Shown: positions 1 through 8,954 of the stretch, piece by piece
Layout of the letters: each line of letters opens with the position of its first letter
How positions within the stretch are numbered: position 1 is the stretch's first letter
NCBI GenBank assembly: GCA_947486785.1
Contig: CANKUU010000003.1
Span: 62,001 to 126,000, forward strand
DNA length: 64,000 nt
DNA from: an uncultured Flavobacteriaceae bacterium
Lineage (GTDB): Bacteria > Bacteroidota > Bacteroidia > Flavobacteriales > Flavobacteriaceae
Direction: 5' to 3'
Made by a program: the position numbers and the translations under genes
The notes under the pieces: generated by a model
What the model saw: only the letters and a program-made list of their open reading frames with translations
Database searches by the model: none
Told to the model about the DNA's origin: nothing

Positions 1-75
1 AGTACATCTACAGTACAAAATGCAAAAATAAAGCTAAGGTCTAGCGGGGCATTTCGCGTTCAATTAAAAAAATGA
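1..75 (+). CDS. 3' end of an unidentified gene (partial)
   Basis: Frame 1 is open from the window edge to a TGA at 73-75 and encodes 24 residues ending GAFRVQLKK. The TGA overlaps the ATG of the next gene (ATGA at 72-75), which is typical of translational coupling, so this is probably the tail of a co-transcribed upstream gene. The visible part is too short to assign a family. Confidence 0.55.
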   Translation, partial: STSTVQNAKIKLRSSGAFRVQLKK

Positions 76-1502
76 GATTTTCAAAAGCACTTAGTTTTTT
101 AGCGTTATGGCTATGCATATCTATGCATGGACAAAATAAGCAATTGCTTTATGATTTTACAGATATACCGCAAGCATTAATGGTTAACCCTGCTGCTGAG
201 GTAGATTTTAAATGGTATGCAGGTTTACCTGCAATGTCTGGACTATCTTTTCAAGCGGGGTCGAGCGGGTTTTCTGCTTTTGATCTTTTTGCAAACGATG
301 GGTTATCTTTTGGGGATAAAGTGCAAGAACGTTTATTAGATGTTTTAACTGTTCGCGACGAACTAAGTGGAACTTACCAATTTGAACTACTAAATGTGGG
401 ATTTAGAGGCAGGCATACCAATATGTTTTACTCTTTTGGTATTTATAATGAAGGTGATGCTATTGGCTATTGGTTTAAAGATTATGCCCATTTGCTTATT
501 GAAGGTAATGCCAATAAACTCAATAGACGGTTTGATTTAAGTGACTTCAAAACCAGAGGTGAGATTGTAAATGTTTTTCATTTTGGTGTAAATAAACAAG
601 TTAGTAGAGCACTTACTTTAGGTGCTAGAGCTAAACTATATTCAAGCATTTTAGATTTTAATTCAACTGGTAATGAGGGTGTTTTGGTAAACCGACGCGG
701 CAATAATAATCTAATATCTACCAATTTTAATGCAGATCTTGAATTACGAACTTCAGGAGTTCAGGCCTTAAAAGATGCAAACGACGAGGGTACAATTGGA
801 AATGCCATTTTTAAAAGGGGTTTTTTTGGTGGCAATCTTGGTTTAGGCTTCGACCTTGGTTTTAGCTATAAGCTTAATGATCAAACGATGGTTACAGGTA
901 GTCTTTTAGATATTGGGTTTATTTATCACTCTAATTCTGTTGAAAATTATACGATTAAAGGTGAATTTTACTCAGAAGGTACAGAGGCTATATTTCCAAA
1001 CATATTAACAAATCCAGACGATGGTTTTTGGACTAATATTGTGGATGATTTAGAAAGCTTAGTAGCCTACGAAAAAAACAATGACAGTTATATTACTTTT
1101 AGACCAACAAAGCTAAATGGATCTTTGCGCTATAATTGGGGTGAACAGAGTTTGTCGGGTGTAGATTGTAATTGTGGCCCTAATGTGAATACGAGTAACC
1201 GATCTTTAAAATATAGAAATGGAGTCGGAGGACAAATTTACATGATTATGCGTCCAAGAGGACCACAGGCTGCAATTACAGCATTTTATACTAGAAGAAT
1301 TGGAAGTTTTATGGCTTTAAAAGCAAGCTATTCCCTTGATAAATTTAGCCCTAACAACATTGGACTTGGGTTAAATCTGCAAATAGGGCCTGTTAATATG
1401 TATTTTTTGGCAGATAACTTATTAGCCTACAAGAATGTAGTTAACTCTCGCTACCAATCTTTTCAATTAGGTTTAAATATCATATCTTGGGGCAAGAAAT
1501 GA
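72..1502 (+). CDS. DUF5723 family outer-membrane-type protein
   Basis: This 476-residue protein has a signal peptide (cleavage after about residue 20, ending CISMHGQ). The N-terminal pattern 'DFTDIPQALMVNPAAE' is typical of the DUF5723 family of Bacteroidota, which resembles PorP/SprF-like outer-membrane proteins. The body has many alternating beta-strand segments rich in Gly, Asn and aromatic residues, including long stretches of the form LGLGFDLGFSYKL, as expected for an outer-membrane beta-barrel. Its ATG overlaps the stop codon of the preceding gene, so the two are probably one transcript. The function of the family is unknown; a role in surface or secretion systems is only inferred from its resemblance to PorP-like proteins. 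Confidence 0.7.
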   Translation: MRFSKALSFLALWLCISMHGQNKQLLYDFTDIPQALMVNPAAEVDFKWYAGLPAMSGLSFQAGSSGFSAFDLFANDGLSFGDKVQERLLDVLTVRDELSGTYQFELLNVGFRGRHTNMFYSFGIYNEGDAIGYWFKDYAHLLIEGNANKLNRRFDLSDFKTRGEIVNVFHFGVNKQVSRALTLGARAKLYSSILDFNSTGNEGVLVNRRGNNNLISTNFNADLELRTSGVQALKDANDEGTIGNAIFKRGFFGGNLGLGFDLGFSYKLNDQTMVTGSLLDIGFIYHSNSVENYTIKGEFYSEGTEAIFPNILTNPDDGFWTNIVDDLESLVAYEKNNDSYITFRPTKLNGSLRYNWGEQSLSGVDCNCGPNVNTSNRSLKYRNGVGGQIYMIMRPRGPQAAITAFYTRRIGSFMALKASYSLDKFSPNNIGLGLNLQIGPVNMYFLADNLLAYKNVVNSRYQSFQLGLNIISWGKK

Positions 1503-1535
1503 TAGAAATTGCGACATCCCTCAGTTTAAAGTAAA

Positions 1536-1552
1536 TTGGCACGCTTTTTTCA
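1536..1552 (+). promoter_or_regulatory. possible sigma-54-like promoter (imperfect)
   Basis: TTGGCACG at 1536-1543 matches the -24 half of a sigma-54 promoter. Ten bases after its GG, where GC is expected, the sequence reads TC (1550-1551), so the -12 half is imperfect. It lies 72 bp upstream of the start of the 1624 gene. This is only a candidate. Confidence 0.25.
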
Positions 1553-1623
1553 TTTAGTTTTATTATAAAATTAATTTTTAATAAGATAATGCCATTTCGG
1601 CAAATGCTAATCTTAAATGTAAT

Positions 1624-2559
1624 ATGGTGAAAAGTTTATTAATATCAATTGTTATTATGACAAGCTTAATGCTAAAGGCGCAATCTAATTTAGATCAGTA
1701 CAAATATGTAATTGTACCTAAAAAGTTTGATGAGTTTAAAAAAGAAAATCAATACCGAACCAGTACTCTAATAAAACTCTTATTTTCAAAAAAAGGTTTT
1801 AAGACTGTTTATGAACATGAATTACCCGAAGAGTTGAATAATAATAGATGTTTAGGCTTAAGGGTTCATTTGATAGATAATTCTTCTATGTTTACAACCA
1901 AAGCGGCTTTAAGTTTAAAAGACTGTAATTCTAAAGAAGTAGCAATTTCGTCGATTGGTAAAAGTAAAAGTAAAGAGTTTCAACAAGCTTATACTGAAGC
2001 TATAACAAAAGCCTTTAATTCGTTTTCCGGTCTAGAATATACGTACAAACCAGATGCTTCAGAAAATAATGTAATAGTAAGCTTTAAAAATGATGTAAAA
2101 TCGGTGCAAGAAAAGTCATCTCAAAGTAGGAACGGTATGCACCGCGATTCAATGGTTATTCAAGTAGCAACTTTAGAAAATCAATCATTCAAAGATAAAC
2201 GACCAATTGCATCAGGCTATTCTGGAGAAGTGCAAATAGCAACTAAAGAAGAACAAAGCGCTAAAAGTGCCAATACTTTAAGTGCTAATGATAAAAAAGA
2301 GGGTTCAAATAGCAGGGTAGCTGATATGAGAAAGTCTTTAAACAGTGTGTTATATGCTAATAAAACAACTAATGGGTATCATTTAGTAGACAGTACGCCT
2401 AGAATAAAGATAAGGATTTACAAGAGCGCTATGCCTAATGTGTATGTCGCTAAGGCAGATGATAACGAAGGCATAGTTTATACCGCTGATGGCAAATGGT
2501 TTTTTGAATACTACAGCAATAATGAAATGGTTATTGAAGAACTAAATGTAAAATTCTAG
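1624..2559 (+). CDS. conserved secreted protein of unknown function
   Basis: The protein has 311 residues, with a signal peptide of about 19 residues ending in KAQ. The segment after it (YKYVIVPKKFDEFKKENQYR) opens a hypothetical protein common in Flavobacteriaceae; the first half looks like a compact alpha/beta domain. Residues 150-230 are Ser/Lys/Asn-rich and probably a flexible linker. The last 60 residues (PRIKIRIYKSAMPNVYVAK...) form a small predicted beta-rich domain. The stop overlaps the stop of the convergent rarA gene (CTAG at 2556-2559). I do not recognise a function; a periplasmic or outer-membrane-associated location is inferred from the signal peptide. Confidence 0.65.
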   Translation: MVKSLLISIVIMTSLMLKAQSNLDQYKYVIVPKKFDEFKKENQYRTSTLIKLLFSKKGFKTVYEHELPEELNNNRCLGLRVHLIDNSSMFTTKAALSLKDCNSKEVAISSIGKSKSKEFQQAYTEAITKAFNSFSGLEYTYKPDASENNVIVSFKNDVKSVQEKSSQSRNGMHRDSMVIQVATLENQSFKDKRPIASGYSGEVQIATKEEQSAKSANTLSANDKKEGSNSRVADMRKSLNSVLYANKTTNGYHLVDSTPRIKIRIYKSAMPNVYVAKADDNEGIVYTADGKWFFEYYSNNEMVIEELNVKF

Positions 2560-3827
2560 TATTTATCTTTCCATCGGTTTTTTAGAAATTCTTTAATACT
2601 ATTTTCACGTTGGTTATTACCTGGTTCGTAAAAAGTTGTACCCGAAAGTTCGCTTGGTAGAAACTCTTCATTTATAAAATTATTTTTATAATTGTGCGCG
2701 TATTTGTATGATTCGCCATAACCTAAATCTTTCATTAATTTAGTAGGAGCATTACGCAAAGTAAGGGGTACAGATAAGTCGCCTGTTTGTTTTACCATTT
2801 GTTGTGCTTTACCTATAGCTAAATAGCTAGCATTACTTTTTGCAGAGGTGGCTAAATAAATGGCACATTGACTTAAAATAATTCGTGCTTCAGGATAGCC
2901 AATGGTCGTTACAGCGTTAAAGGTGGTATTTGCCATAATAAGAGCAGTAGGGTTGGCTAAACCAATATCTTCTGATGCAGCAATTAACATTCTACGTGCA
3001 ATAAATTTTACGTCTTCACCTCCTTCAATCATTCTTGCTAGCCAATATACCGCAGCATTAGGGTCGCTGCCTCTTATCGATTTTATAAAGGCAGAGATAA
3101 TATCGTAATGCTGTTCGCCCGTTTTATCATAAAGTACTGTATTTTTTTGAACTTTACTGTTTACCAATTTATCAGTAATAACTATTACATCACTCTCTTC
3201 TGAATTTACAACCAATTCAAAAATGTTTAATAATTTACGCCCATCACCACCCGATAATCTTAAAAGAGCTTCTGTTTCTTTTAATTCAATAGATTTTTCT
3301 TTTAGGTACGCATCTGTTAACATAGCTCTGTGCAGTAATGCTTCTAAATCTACTTTTCCGAAAGCATTTAAAATATACACCTGACATCTAGAGAGTAGGG
3401 CTGGTATAACCTCAAAACTTGGGTTTTCGGTGGTAGCCCCAATTAATGTAACCCAACCTTTTTCTACAGCACCTAAAAGCGAATCTTGTTGCGATTTACT
3501 AAAGCGATGAATTTCATCTATAAAAAGTATAGGGTTTTTCGATGTAAATAGGCCTCCGCTTTGTTTTGCCTTATCAATAACTTCTCTGATGTCTTTTACA
3601 CCGCTATTAATTGCGCTAAGTGTATAAAATGGTCTTCCGCTGGTGGTGGCAATAATATTTGCCAAGGTTGTTTTTCCTGTGCCTGGAGGCCCCCATAAGA
3701 TTAGTGACGGAATGATGCCCTTGCTAATTTGTAGTGTTAATGAGCCGTTTTCACCAACTAAATGATGTTGACTAATATAGTCTTCTAAAGTCTTAGGACG
3801 CACACGTTCTGCAAGAGGTCGATTCAT
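2556..3827 (-). CDS. rarA: replication-associated recombination protein A (AAA+ ATPase)
   Basis: This 423-residue AAA+ ATPase belongs to the RarA/MgsA/WRNIP1 family, which acts at stalled replication forks together with the clamp and SSB. Visible motifs are Walker [10 protein letters not shown] (residues 46-54), Walker B LFIDEIHR (101-108), sensor 1 GATTEN (about 130-135) and the SRC arginine-finger region near 146. The C-terminal half holds the family's oligomerisation domain, with the typical [17 protein letters not shown] and DIGLANP segments. Length is normal. It converges with the upstream gene with overlapping stop codons. Confidence 0.95.
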   Translation of the reverse strand: MNRPLAERVRPKTLEDYISQHHLVGENGSLTLQISKGIIPSLILWGPPGTGKTTLANIIATTSGRPFYTLSAINSGVKDIREVIDKAKQSGGLFTSKNPILFIDEIHRFSKSQQDSLLGAVEKGWVTLIGATTENPSFEVIPALLSRCQVYILNAFGKVDLEALLHRAMLTDAYLKEKSIELKETEALLRLSGGDGRKLLNIFELVVNSEESDVIVITDKLVNSKVQKNTVLYDKTGEQHYDIISAFIKSIRGSDPNAAVYWLARMIEGGEDVKFIARRMLIAASEDIGLANPTALIMANTTFNAVTTIGYPEARIILSQCAIYLATSAKSNASYLAIGKAQQMVKQTGDLSVPLTLRNAPTKLMKDLGYGESYKYAHNYKNNFINEEFLPSELSGTTFYEPGNNQRENSIKEFLKNRWKDKY

Positions 3828-3994
3828 GTGGTAAAAGTACTAAATAATATAAATGGCATTCTTGTCGTTTTTAATAATGTACCTAACTTGTATAATTTTT
3901 GTATTTAGATTAATTTGATTAGATACAATTAGCCAAAACTTAAAACCATATTTACTAAAAGGCAGATATTTTCTCCAATTAAATTTTTTTGTTC

Positions 3995-4735
3995 ATGTCT
4001 GAACGGTCATACTTCAAATTTTCTAATGCCGTGCTAGTTGCCCCTTTGGTTGCGGTTATTAGTATTTGGACAGTCTACTTTATAGAATTACGTTTGCGTA
4101 TTAATTTAAATGATTATGGGGTATACCCAATGAGCTTACTAGGATTACGAGGGGTGGTTTTTAGTCCATTTATTCATGGTTCAATTGAGCACTTGTGTAA
4201 CAATACAATACCCCTTGCATTGCTATTGGCATCATTATTTTATTTTTATAGAAATGTAGCGCTAAGAGTTTTGGTAATGGGTCTTTTAATATCAGGTCTG
4301 TTTACTTGGTTGATTGGTAGGCCATCTTACCATATAGGTGCAAGTGGAATTATTTATGTTTTGGCTAGCTTTATTTTCTTTAAAGGAATATTCACTAAAT
4401 ATTACCGACTTGTAGCAGTTTCACTAGTAATCGTTTTTATTTATGGTAGTTTGTTGTGGTATATTTTTCCAACAGAAGAAGGTATTTCTTGGGAGGGGCA
4501 TTTGGGAGGTTTTTTGGCAGGTTTAGCCTTAGCGTTTTTATTAAAACCCAAGATGCCAATTACAACAAAGTATTCTTGGGAGCATGCAGATTATAATGAA
4601 AGCGATGATGAATTTCTGAAACATTTTGATAATGAGGGTAATTTTATTGAACATTTAGAAGAATCAGAAGTTGAAACACCAAAAGCTTTAAAAATAACCT
4701 ATCATTATAAGAGAGACTCCGATAAAGAATTATAG
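3995..4735 (+). CDS. rhomboid family intramembrane serine protease
   Basis: The protein has 246 residues from the ATG at 3995; a TTG two codons upstream is less likely as start. It has about six membrane segments. The catalytic Ser is in GASG (Ser117) and the catalytic His in GHLGGFLAG (His169). The N-terminal HGSIEHLCNN segment supplies the conserved His/Asn of the active-site loop. A soluble acidic C-terminal tail follows. Rhomboids cleave membrane-spanning substrates; the substrate here is unknown. Its stop lies 6 bp from that of the convergent rlmB. Confidence 0.9.
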   Translation: MSERSYFKFSNAVLVAPLVAVISIWTVYFIELRLRINLNDYGVYPMSLLGLRGVVFSPFIHGSIEHLCNNTIPLALLLASLFYFYRNVALRVLVMGLLISGLFTWLIGRPSYHIGASGIIYVLASFIFFKGIFTKYYRLVAVSLVIVFIYGSLLWYIFPTEEGISWEGHLGGFLAGLALAFLLKPKMPITTKYSWEHADYNESDDEFLKHFDNEGNFIEHLEESEVETPKALKITYHYKRDSDKEL

Positions 4736-4741
4736 TTGTAG

Positions 4742-5476
4742 TTACCTACGTTGCCTAACTGCTTCGTAAAGAAAAACGGCACAGGCAACAGATACATTTA
4801 GTGATTCTATTTCCCCCAAGAGCGGTAGCTTTGCAAGTTTATCTGAGGCCTTTAAAATAGAAGGTGAAATACCACGGTCTTCAGATCCCATTACAATAGC
4901 ACTTGGTACAGTAAAGGAAACATCGTAAATGGTACGGTCAGTTTTTTCAGTAGCTGAAACCACCTGTATGCCCTCTGCTTGCAGATAAAATACAGCATCT
5001 TTAATATGGTCTACTTTGGCAATGGGCACTTTAAAGGCTGCGCCTGCCGAGGTTTTGATAGTATCAGCAGTAACAGGAGCAGCTCCTTTTTTTTGAATAA
5101 TTATACCGGAAACACCGGTGCATTCTGCAGTACGGATTATAGCACCAAAATTACGTACGTCAGAAAGTTGATCTAGTAATAAAAACAATGGTGTTTTTGT
5201 GCTTTCTAATGCCTTTTCAACAAGATTTTCTAACTCATAAAAAGTTATCGGTGAAATGTTTGCAACTACTCCTTGATGGTTGTTCTTTGTGAGTCTATTT
5301 AATTTTTCAATGGGTACGTAAGACGCATTGATGTGGTTTTTGCGTAGCATGCCCTCCAATTCTCTATACAAATCACCTTTAAGCCCTCTTTGCATAAATA
5401 CCTTATCAATAGGTTCGTTAGCATTTATAGCTTCTAAGACGGCTCTTATGCCGTAAATCTGTGTGGTTTTTTGCAT
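4742..5476 (-). CDS. rlmB: 23S rRNA (guanosine-2'-O-)-methyltransferase RlmB, SpoU/TrmH family
   Basis: I choose the ATG at 5476 (MQKTTQIYGIRAVLEAI), giving 244 residues; an upstream GTG would start inside the terminator region of the previous gene. The N-terminal domain (YGIRAVLEAI..., about residues 1-75) is the substrate-binding domain of RlmB. The C-terminal SPOUT methyltransferase shows motif 1 (LDQLSDVRNFGAIIRTAE), motif 2 (VMGSEDRGIS) and motif 3 (LNVSVACAVFLYEA). RlmB methylates G2251 of the 23S peptidyl-transferase loop; the exact target here is inferred from the family. Confidence 0.88.
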   Translation of the reverse strand: MQKTTQIYGIRAVLEAINANEPIDKVFMQRGLKGDLYRELEGMLRKNHINASYVPIEKLNRLTKNNHQGVVANISPITFYELENLVEKALESTKTPLFLLLDQLSDVRNFGAIIRTAECTGVSGIIIQKKGAAPVTADTIKTSAGAAFKVPIAKVDHIKDAVFYLQAEGIQVVSATEKTDRTIYDVSFTVPSAIVMGSEDRGISPSILKASDKLAKLPLLGEIESLNVSVACAVFLYEAVRQRR

Positions 5477-5490
5477 GGGGTAAAGGTATA

Positions 5491-5520
5491 AAAAAACCAC
5501 CCTTATAAAAGGGTGGTTTT
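5491..5520 (-). terminator. intrinsic terminator downstream of the 5537-6295 gene
   Basis: A perfect 10-bp inverted repeat (AAAACCACCC / GGGTGGTTTT) surrounds an 8-base loop and is followed, reading on the minus strand, by a run of T residues. It separates the upstream minus-strand gene from rlmB. Confidence 0.85.
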
Positions 5521-5536
5521 GAATAGTTTTTTGGCT

Positions 5537-6295
5537 TTAATGTTGTAAACTATTGTAATAGGTGATTAAGGAAATTAGGTCATTTTCTGTTTCAATATTC
5601 AATTTTTTTTCGGAAACGTATTCTTTTAGCTCCTTGTTTTTATTGGGAAATGACTTTAAGATGATTTTCTTTCTCAATTTGACAGGTAAAGGTAGGTTGT
5701 TGCCAAATTTTAAGAAGTACATTTCATGATCGATAAATCTCGAAGGTGTATTTTCGTGAAAACTTGTTTTAGCTTCTTGCCCTTGTTTTATAGTCTTGTA
5801 TTGTCTTAGATATAGACTAGCAAAAGAATCTTTCAGTTTTTCAATAAAAAAACCTTGTTGGTTAGTACTTTTATTAGTTTCAAAATTTAATAGTACGTAT
5901 TTTTTCCCATCTAGAGTAATTCTGATATAATCCGCTTTGTTAATTACATTGGTGGTTGTTCCATTTTTCACTTCAATTTCATCAGTAAAAGCATTATATC
6001 TCATTAAATATGTTCCAAGACTGAGACTGTCCTTGTACATTATGTTTCCGTTAGCGAATGTTTTTTTGAAATAGGGCTCTCCTTCAATCTTGTTTATTGC
6101 TATTTTAGAATTTTTACCTTGATTGATAACCTCTTGGAGCACATTCCTGCTTCTTAATATGTTATTGACAGCAAGGTTTGCTTCAAAGTTTGCGTTTGGT
6201 TGACGTCTATTTACATTGCCATATTGCGCATTGCTATATAGTATATTAAAAAGGGCTAGTAAGATAATAGTAGATTTTATTTTTTGTTTTTGCAT
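5537..6295 (-). CDS. secreted protein of unknown function
   Basis: The protein has 252 residues from the ATG at 6295 (a GTG directly upstream is less likely). A signal peptide of about 24 residues ends in NAQ. The central part is beta-rich with repeated short strands (KKTFANGNIMYKD, YLMRYNAFTDEIEV). The C-terminal 50 residues are Lys/Glu-rich and probably helical. The pattern of a flavobacterial extracytoplasmic protein with predicted beta strands is clear, but I do not recognise a function. Its transcript ends at the strong terminator just downstream; the region upstream is the decayed sulfotransferase locus. Confidence 0.65.
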   Translation of the reverse strand: MQKQKIKSTIILLALFNILYSNAQYGNVNRRQPNANFEANLAVNNILRSRNVLQEVINQGKNSKIAINKIEGEPYFKKTFANGNIMYKDSLSLGTYLMRYNAFTDEIEVKNGTTTNVINKADYIRITLDGKKYVLLNFETNKSTNQQGFFIEKLKDSFASLYLRQYKTIKQGQEAKTSFHENTPSRFIDHEMYFLKFGNNLPLPVKLRKKIILKSFPNKNKELKEYVSEKKLNIETENDLISLITYYNSLQH

Positions 6296-6859
6296 CACAT
6301 TAGTTTTAGTTAGTTTATTATTGAAATTTGTGTCAAAAATTGTTCCATAGTTAGGAGTGTGACAAAAAAAATATGAACACTTTAAGTGTTTGGCTTTGAA
6401 TTATACGTAAATGCTAAAAAAGCTATAAGCCCAAATTTAGATTAATAATAGCATCATCATTTTTATGAAAATGTAAACCTCTACAATATAATCTGTTTTT
6501 TTGGCTTTAACAAACCATCTCTTTTTCATTAGTTACCTCTCAAAAACCAAAATTACCTTCGGTGATCAAAATGTTCCCATTTTTTAATTTTTCAGCTCCT
6601 GATACCTTTGGAGCAAACAGATTTGGATGATTAATAGTCCAAATGACTTCAGGTTCGTTGTTTGAATTTGGCTGAAGACTAAATTCCTTAGGTAGTCTTA
6701 ATTCGTAAACTGTATACATCTCTGGTGCCTTTTCATTGGAATAGACTAAAATATTACTCAGGTTGACTGCTTTTAACAGGTTGGGATAGTCTATGTTGGG
6801 GAATAAACGTTGACCAGCGCTGTTTTGATATGCCTTGGAATTTCCAAATCTATATAATA

Positions 6860-6875
6860 ACCTGAGTTCGATTAA
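6860..6875 (+). repeat. left terminal inverted repeat of the IS982-family element
   Basis: ACCTGAGTTCGATTAA; it pairs with the reverse complement of 7852-7867 with two mismatches, one at the outermost base. Confidence 0.75.
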
Positions 6876-6951
6876 TAATATTTACTTTTTTGGTGCAAAA
6901 AAATATATTTTAAGTGAATTAAAGTGTTGAAAAACAATGTGTTAATCTAAA

Positions 6952-6989
6952 AATCTATCTATGATAATCTATCTATGATAATCTATTTT
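6952..6989. repeat. 14-bp tandem repeat, about 2.7 copies
   Basis: The unit AATCTATCTATGAT occurs at 6952-6965 and 6966-6979, followed by a partial third copy. It lies inside the insertion element just before the transposase remnant and probably arose by slippage. Confidence 0.8.
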
Positions 6990-6998
6990 AAGGTTAGG

Positions 6999-7855
6999 GA
7001 AATTTTCTGTTTGGTCGATGAGTTTTGTACGTAATTTTCTGAGATTGTAGCTAAATCACTTACGGGAAATAAAGCGAAACGACTTTCGATAATGTCACAA
7101 AGCGAAGTAATCACCATAGCCATCATTTTTTAATTAGGTGGTTTCAGAACCTTTAGGAACTTCTATTTTTTCTATGTAAAAAGCCATATGACAGATGATT
7201 TTCCTACCACAGTTTCCTATAATAGATTTACAGAACTGATGCAGCACAACTTTATGCCCATGACCTTGTTTTTAAAGACTTGTTGTTTTGGTGATTGCTC
7301 TGGAATATCATTTATCGACGCTACCCCGAAAGGGGTTTGCAACAACAAGCGCATACACAACCACAAAGAGCAACTATAGGTAAGTCCACTATGAGTTGGT
7401 TTCACGACTTCGAGTTGTATATTTTCATAAACGACAAAGGAGAGATTTTAAACTTTACAATTAAACAGACCAACGAGGATGATAGAGAGCCCATGAAGAC
7501 AGAGCGCTTTGTGGATAAGATCTTCTAGAAACTGTTCGCCGACAAGTGGTACATAGGCAAGAGTCTGATGCAAATGTTATTTATTGATGGTGTTCAGCTC
7601 ATGACTTCTATCAGGAACAATATGAAAAACTCATTGATGACCATGAGCGATTAAGTACTTCATAGAAAGCGTTCAGTAATAGAAACGGCGAACGATGAAC
7701 TAAAGAACATTTGACAATTAGAGCATTCAAGGCAAAGAAACTTTAGTAATTTCTTGGTAAATAGTATCACAGGCCATATTGCATATAGCTTCTTGCCATA
7801 AAAACCAAGCATCAAATATCAAACCGTTCGAACAAATCAAATTGCCTTGCTTTAA
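6999..7855 (+). pseudogene. IS982-family DDE transposase, degenerate
   Basis: The frame can be followed over nearly the whole protein. The first half (EIFCLVDEFC, MSQSEVITIAIIF, DDFPTTVSYNRFTELMQ, GISFIDATP) is in one frame with stops at 7032-7034 and 7131-7133. A frameshift near 7360-7375 leads to GKSTMSWFHDFELYIFINDK, DDREPMKTERF, LFADKWY, VQLMTSIRNNMKNSLM, RSVIETANDELKNI and SIKYQTVRTNQIALL. Further stops lie at 7526-7528, 7652-7654, 7712-7714 and 7799-7801. The presumed catalytic residues are still readable (D in FIDAT, D in FADK, E in VIET). The natural stop at 7853-7855 lies within the right inverted repeat, as in compact IS elements. The start codon cannot be fixed. Confidence 0.85.
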
Positions 7856-7867
7856 TCCAACTCAGGC
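7852..7867 (-). repeat. right terminal inverted repeat of the IS982-family element
   Basis: Reverse complement GCCTGAGTTGGATTAA; it matches the left end at 14 of 16 positions and overlaps the transposase stop codon. Confidence 0.75.
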
Positions 7868-8897
7868 TAATAAGCATCACTTTTGTTGAAATTACCTCAT
7901 TGATGTTAGGAAGCTTCACTAGCAGTACTAAGGTCTATTACCCATATTTCGTAAAAGAAATTAACATTTAAATATATTACGTCGTTATCTTCGTATTGGA
8001 TAAGACCATTTGCAGTGGTAATGTCACCCTCCATTGCTGTAAACAAATTCAAATCGATTAACTGAGTATTTTCATTTATTGTTCCATAATTGTCTTTTGT
8101 TGCAATTATCATCTTGTATTAAATGATTACATGCATACCATTCACACACTATAGTGTGTAATTTTGGGTCGATTTCAATTATTTCATCTGGAAAAACATC
8201 TGTGACTGGTGGAACCGGCTTGTCTAACTTTTTTAAGGCTTTTTCGCTTCCAAATTTGATCAATTATTTTGCCATTGGGTAGTAAGTTAGTGTCATGTTG
8301 GAGTATATAGTCGTCTGTAGCCTATTGAAAATATCATTCAGCACTATCAACTTTATTTAATAGTTGAATTTTTCCTCCAAAACCACCAATTTGGATTGCT
8401 TGACCTTCAGCATCAAACATTGCTTATACTTTTCCATTAGGAGTAGATTTCCATGTTTGCCTAAGCGTTCAGTTCTTGGTGGCCAATAATGTATCGTATT
8501 TCCATTTTATCTATATTGTAGATGATATTAGAAGCTACGTCATTTATAAGAACCAAACTTTCAAATACTTTTGATTCATTATAGAAGCTAATTCGTGGTT
8601 GAGCTGTATCTAGTATGTTATCTATAGGTTCTTCTGCTTTTCTTTCTCCAAATTACCTTAATGAGGTATAGTCACTCTAATTAGCTGTACAGGATGCAAA
8701 ACAAGTAGTGCTATAGAAAAAAAAATAATAATATTTTAGGTTAATAGAGATACGCATGAAGAGAGTTAGTATATAAACTTACATATCGGTTATACGGATG
8801 ATTTATTTATAAAATTGAGTTGATTACAGTTTTTTAACAATGGATTTATTTTGTGTTATAGGTTTAAAGAATGAGGTCTTATCTACCGAAATATAGT

Positions 8898-8934
8898 AAA
8901 AAAGCCATTCTTTTTAAAAAGAATGGCTTTTTTT
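8898..8934 (-). terminator. strong intrinsic terminator ending the susCD operon
   Basis: A nearly perfect palindrome (AAAAAGCCATTC, short A/T centre, GAATGGCTTTTT) is flanked by T-runs in both orientations. It lies 20 bp after the stop of the 8955-9905 lipoprotein gene and upstream of the dead sulfotransferase gene. Confidence 0.9.
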
Positions 8935-8954
8935 GATGTAAAGTTTAAAGTAGT

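Larger units (their letters stand above)
6860..7867 (+). mobile_element. fossil IS982-family insertion sequence
   Basis: About 1008 bp, the usual length for IS982. The ends are an imperfect inverted repeat: left 6860-6875 (ACCTGAGTTCGATTAA) and right 7852-7867 (reverse complement GCCTGAGTTGGATTAA), identical at 14 of 16 positions. TAATAA occurs on both flanks (6855-6860 and 7868-7873) and probably marks the target duplication, although it overlaps the left repeat by one base. The element sits inside the ASST-like gene, in opposite orientation. The transposase inside carries six stops and a frameshift, so the element cannot move by itself. Confidence 0.8.
6540..8757 (-). pseudogene. aryl-sulfate sulfotransferase (ASST)-like lipoprotein gene, decayed and split by an IS982-family element
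   Basis: Reading the minus strand from an ATG at 8757 gives a lipoprotein signal ending FASC, then a TAG at 8679-8677. Through stops and frameshifts the rest can be followed: GGFGGKIQLLNKVD and ILQHDTNLLPNGK (about 8410-8270), FPDEIIEIDPKLHTIV and HLIQD (8200-8105), then after a frameshift ATKDNYGTINENTQLIDLN, NFFYEIWVID and STASEAS (8105-7909). The C-terminal part resumes at about 6880 as LLYRFGNSKAYQNSAGQRLF and stays open for about 100 codons to TGA at 6542-6540. These segments fit periplasmic ASST (Arylsulfotrans family), which moves sulfuryl groups between phenolic compounds. The piece between the two parts is the insertion element at 6860-7867. The gene lies downstream of the susCD operon on the same strand. 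The short open frames at 7906-8112 and 8072-8263 are fragments of it. Confidence 0.75.

Noticed and set aside
4979-5176. 65-residue open frame antisense to rlmB
   Set aside because: Shadow of the SPOUT methyltransferase gene.
7188-7528. Two overlapping open frames of 63 and 77 residues
   Set aside because: They are the two frames of the degenerate IS982-family transposase on either side of a frameshift.
7906-8263. Two small minus-strand open frames
   Set aside because: They are fragments of the decayed ASST-like gene, joined by a frameshift near 8100, not independent genes.
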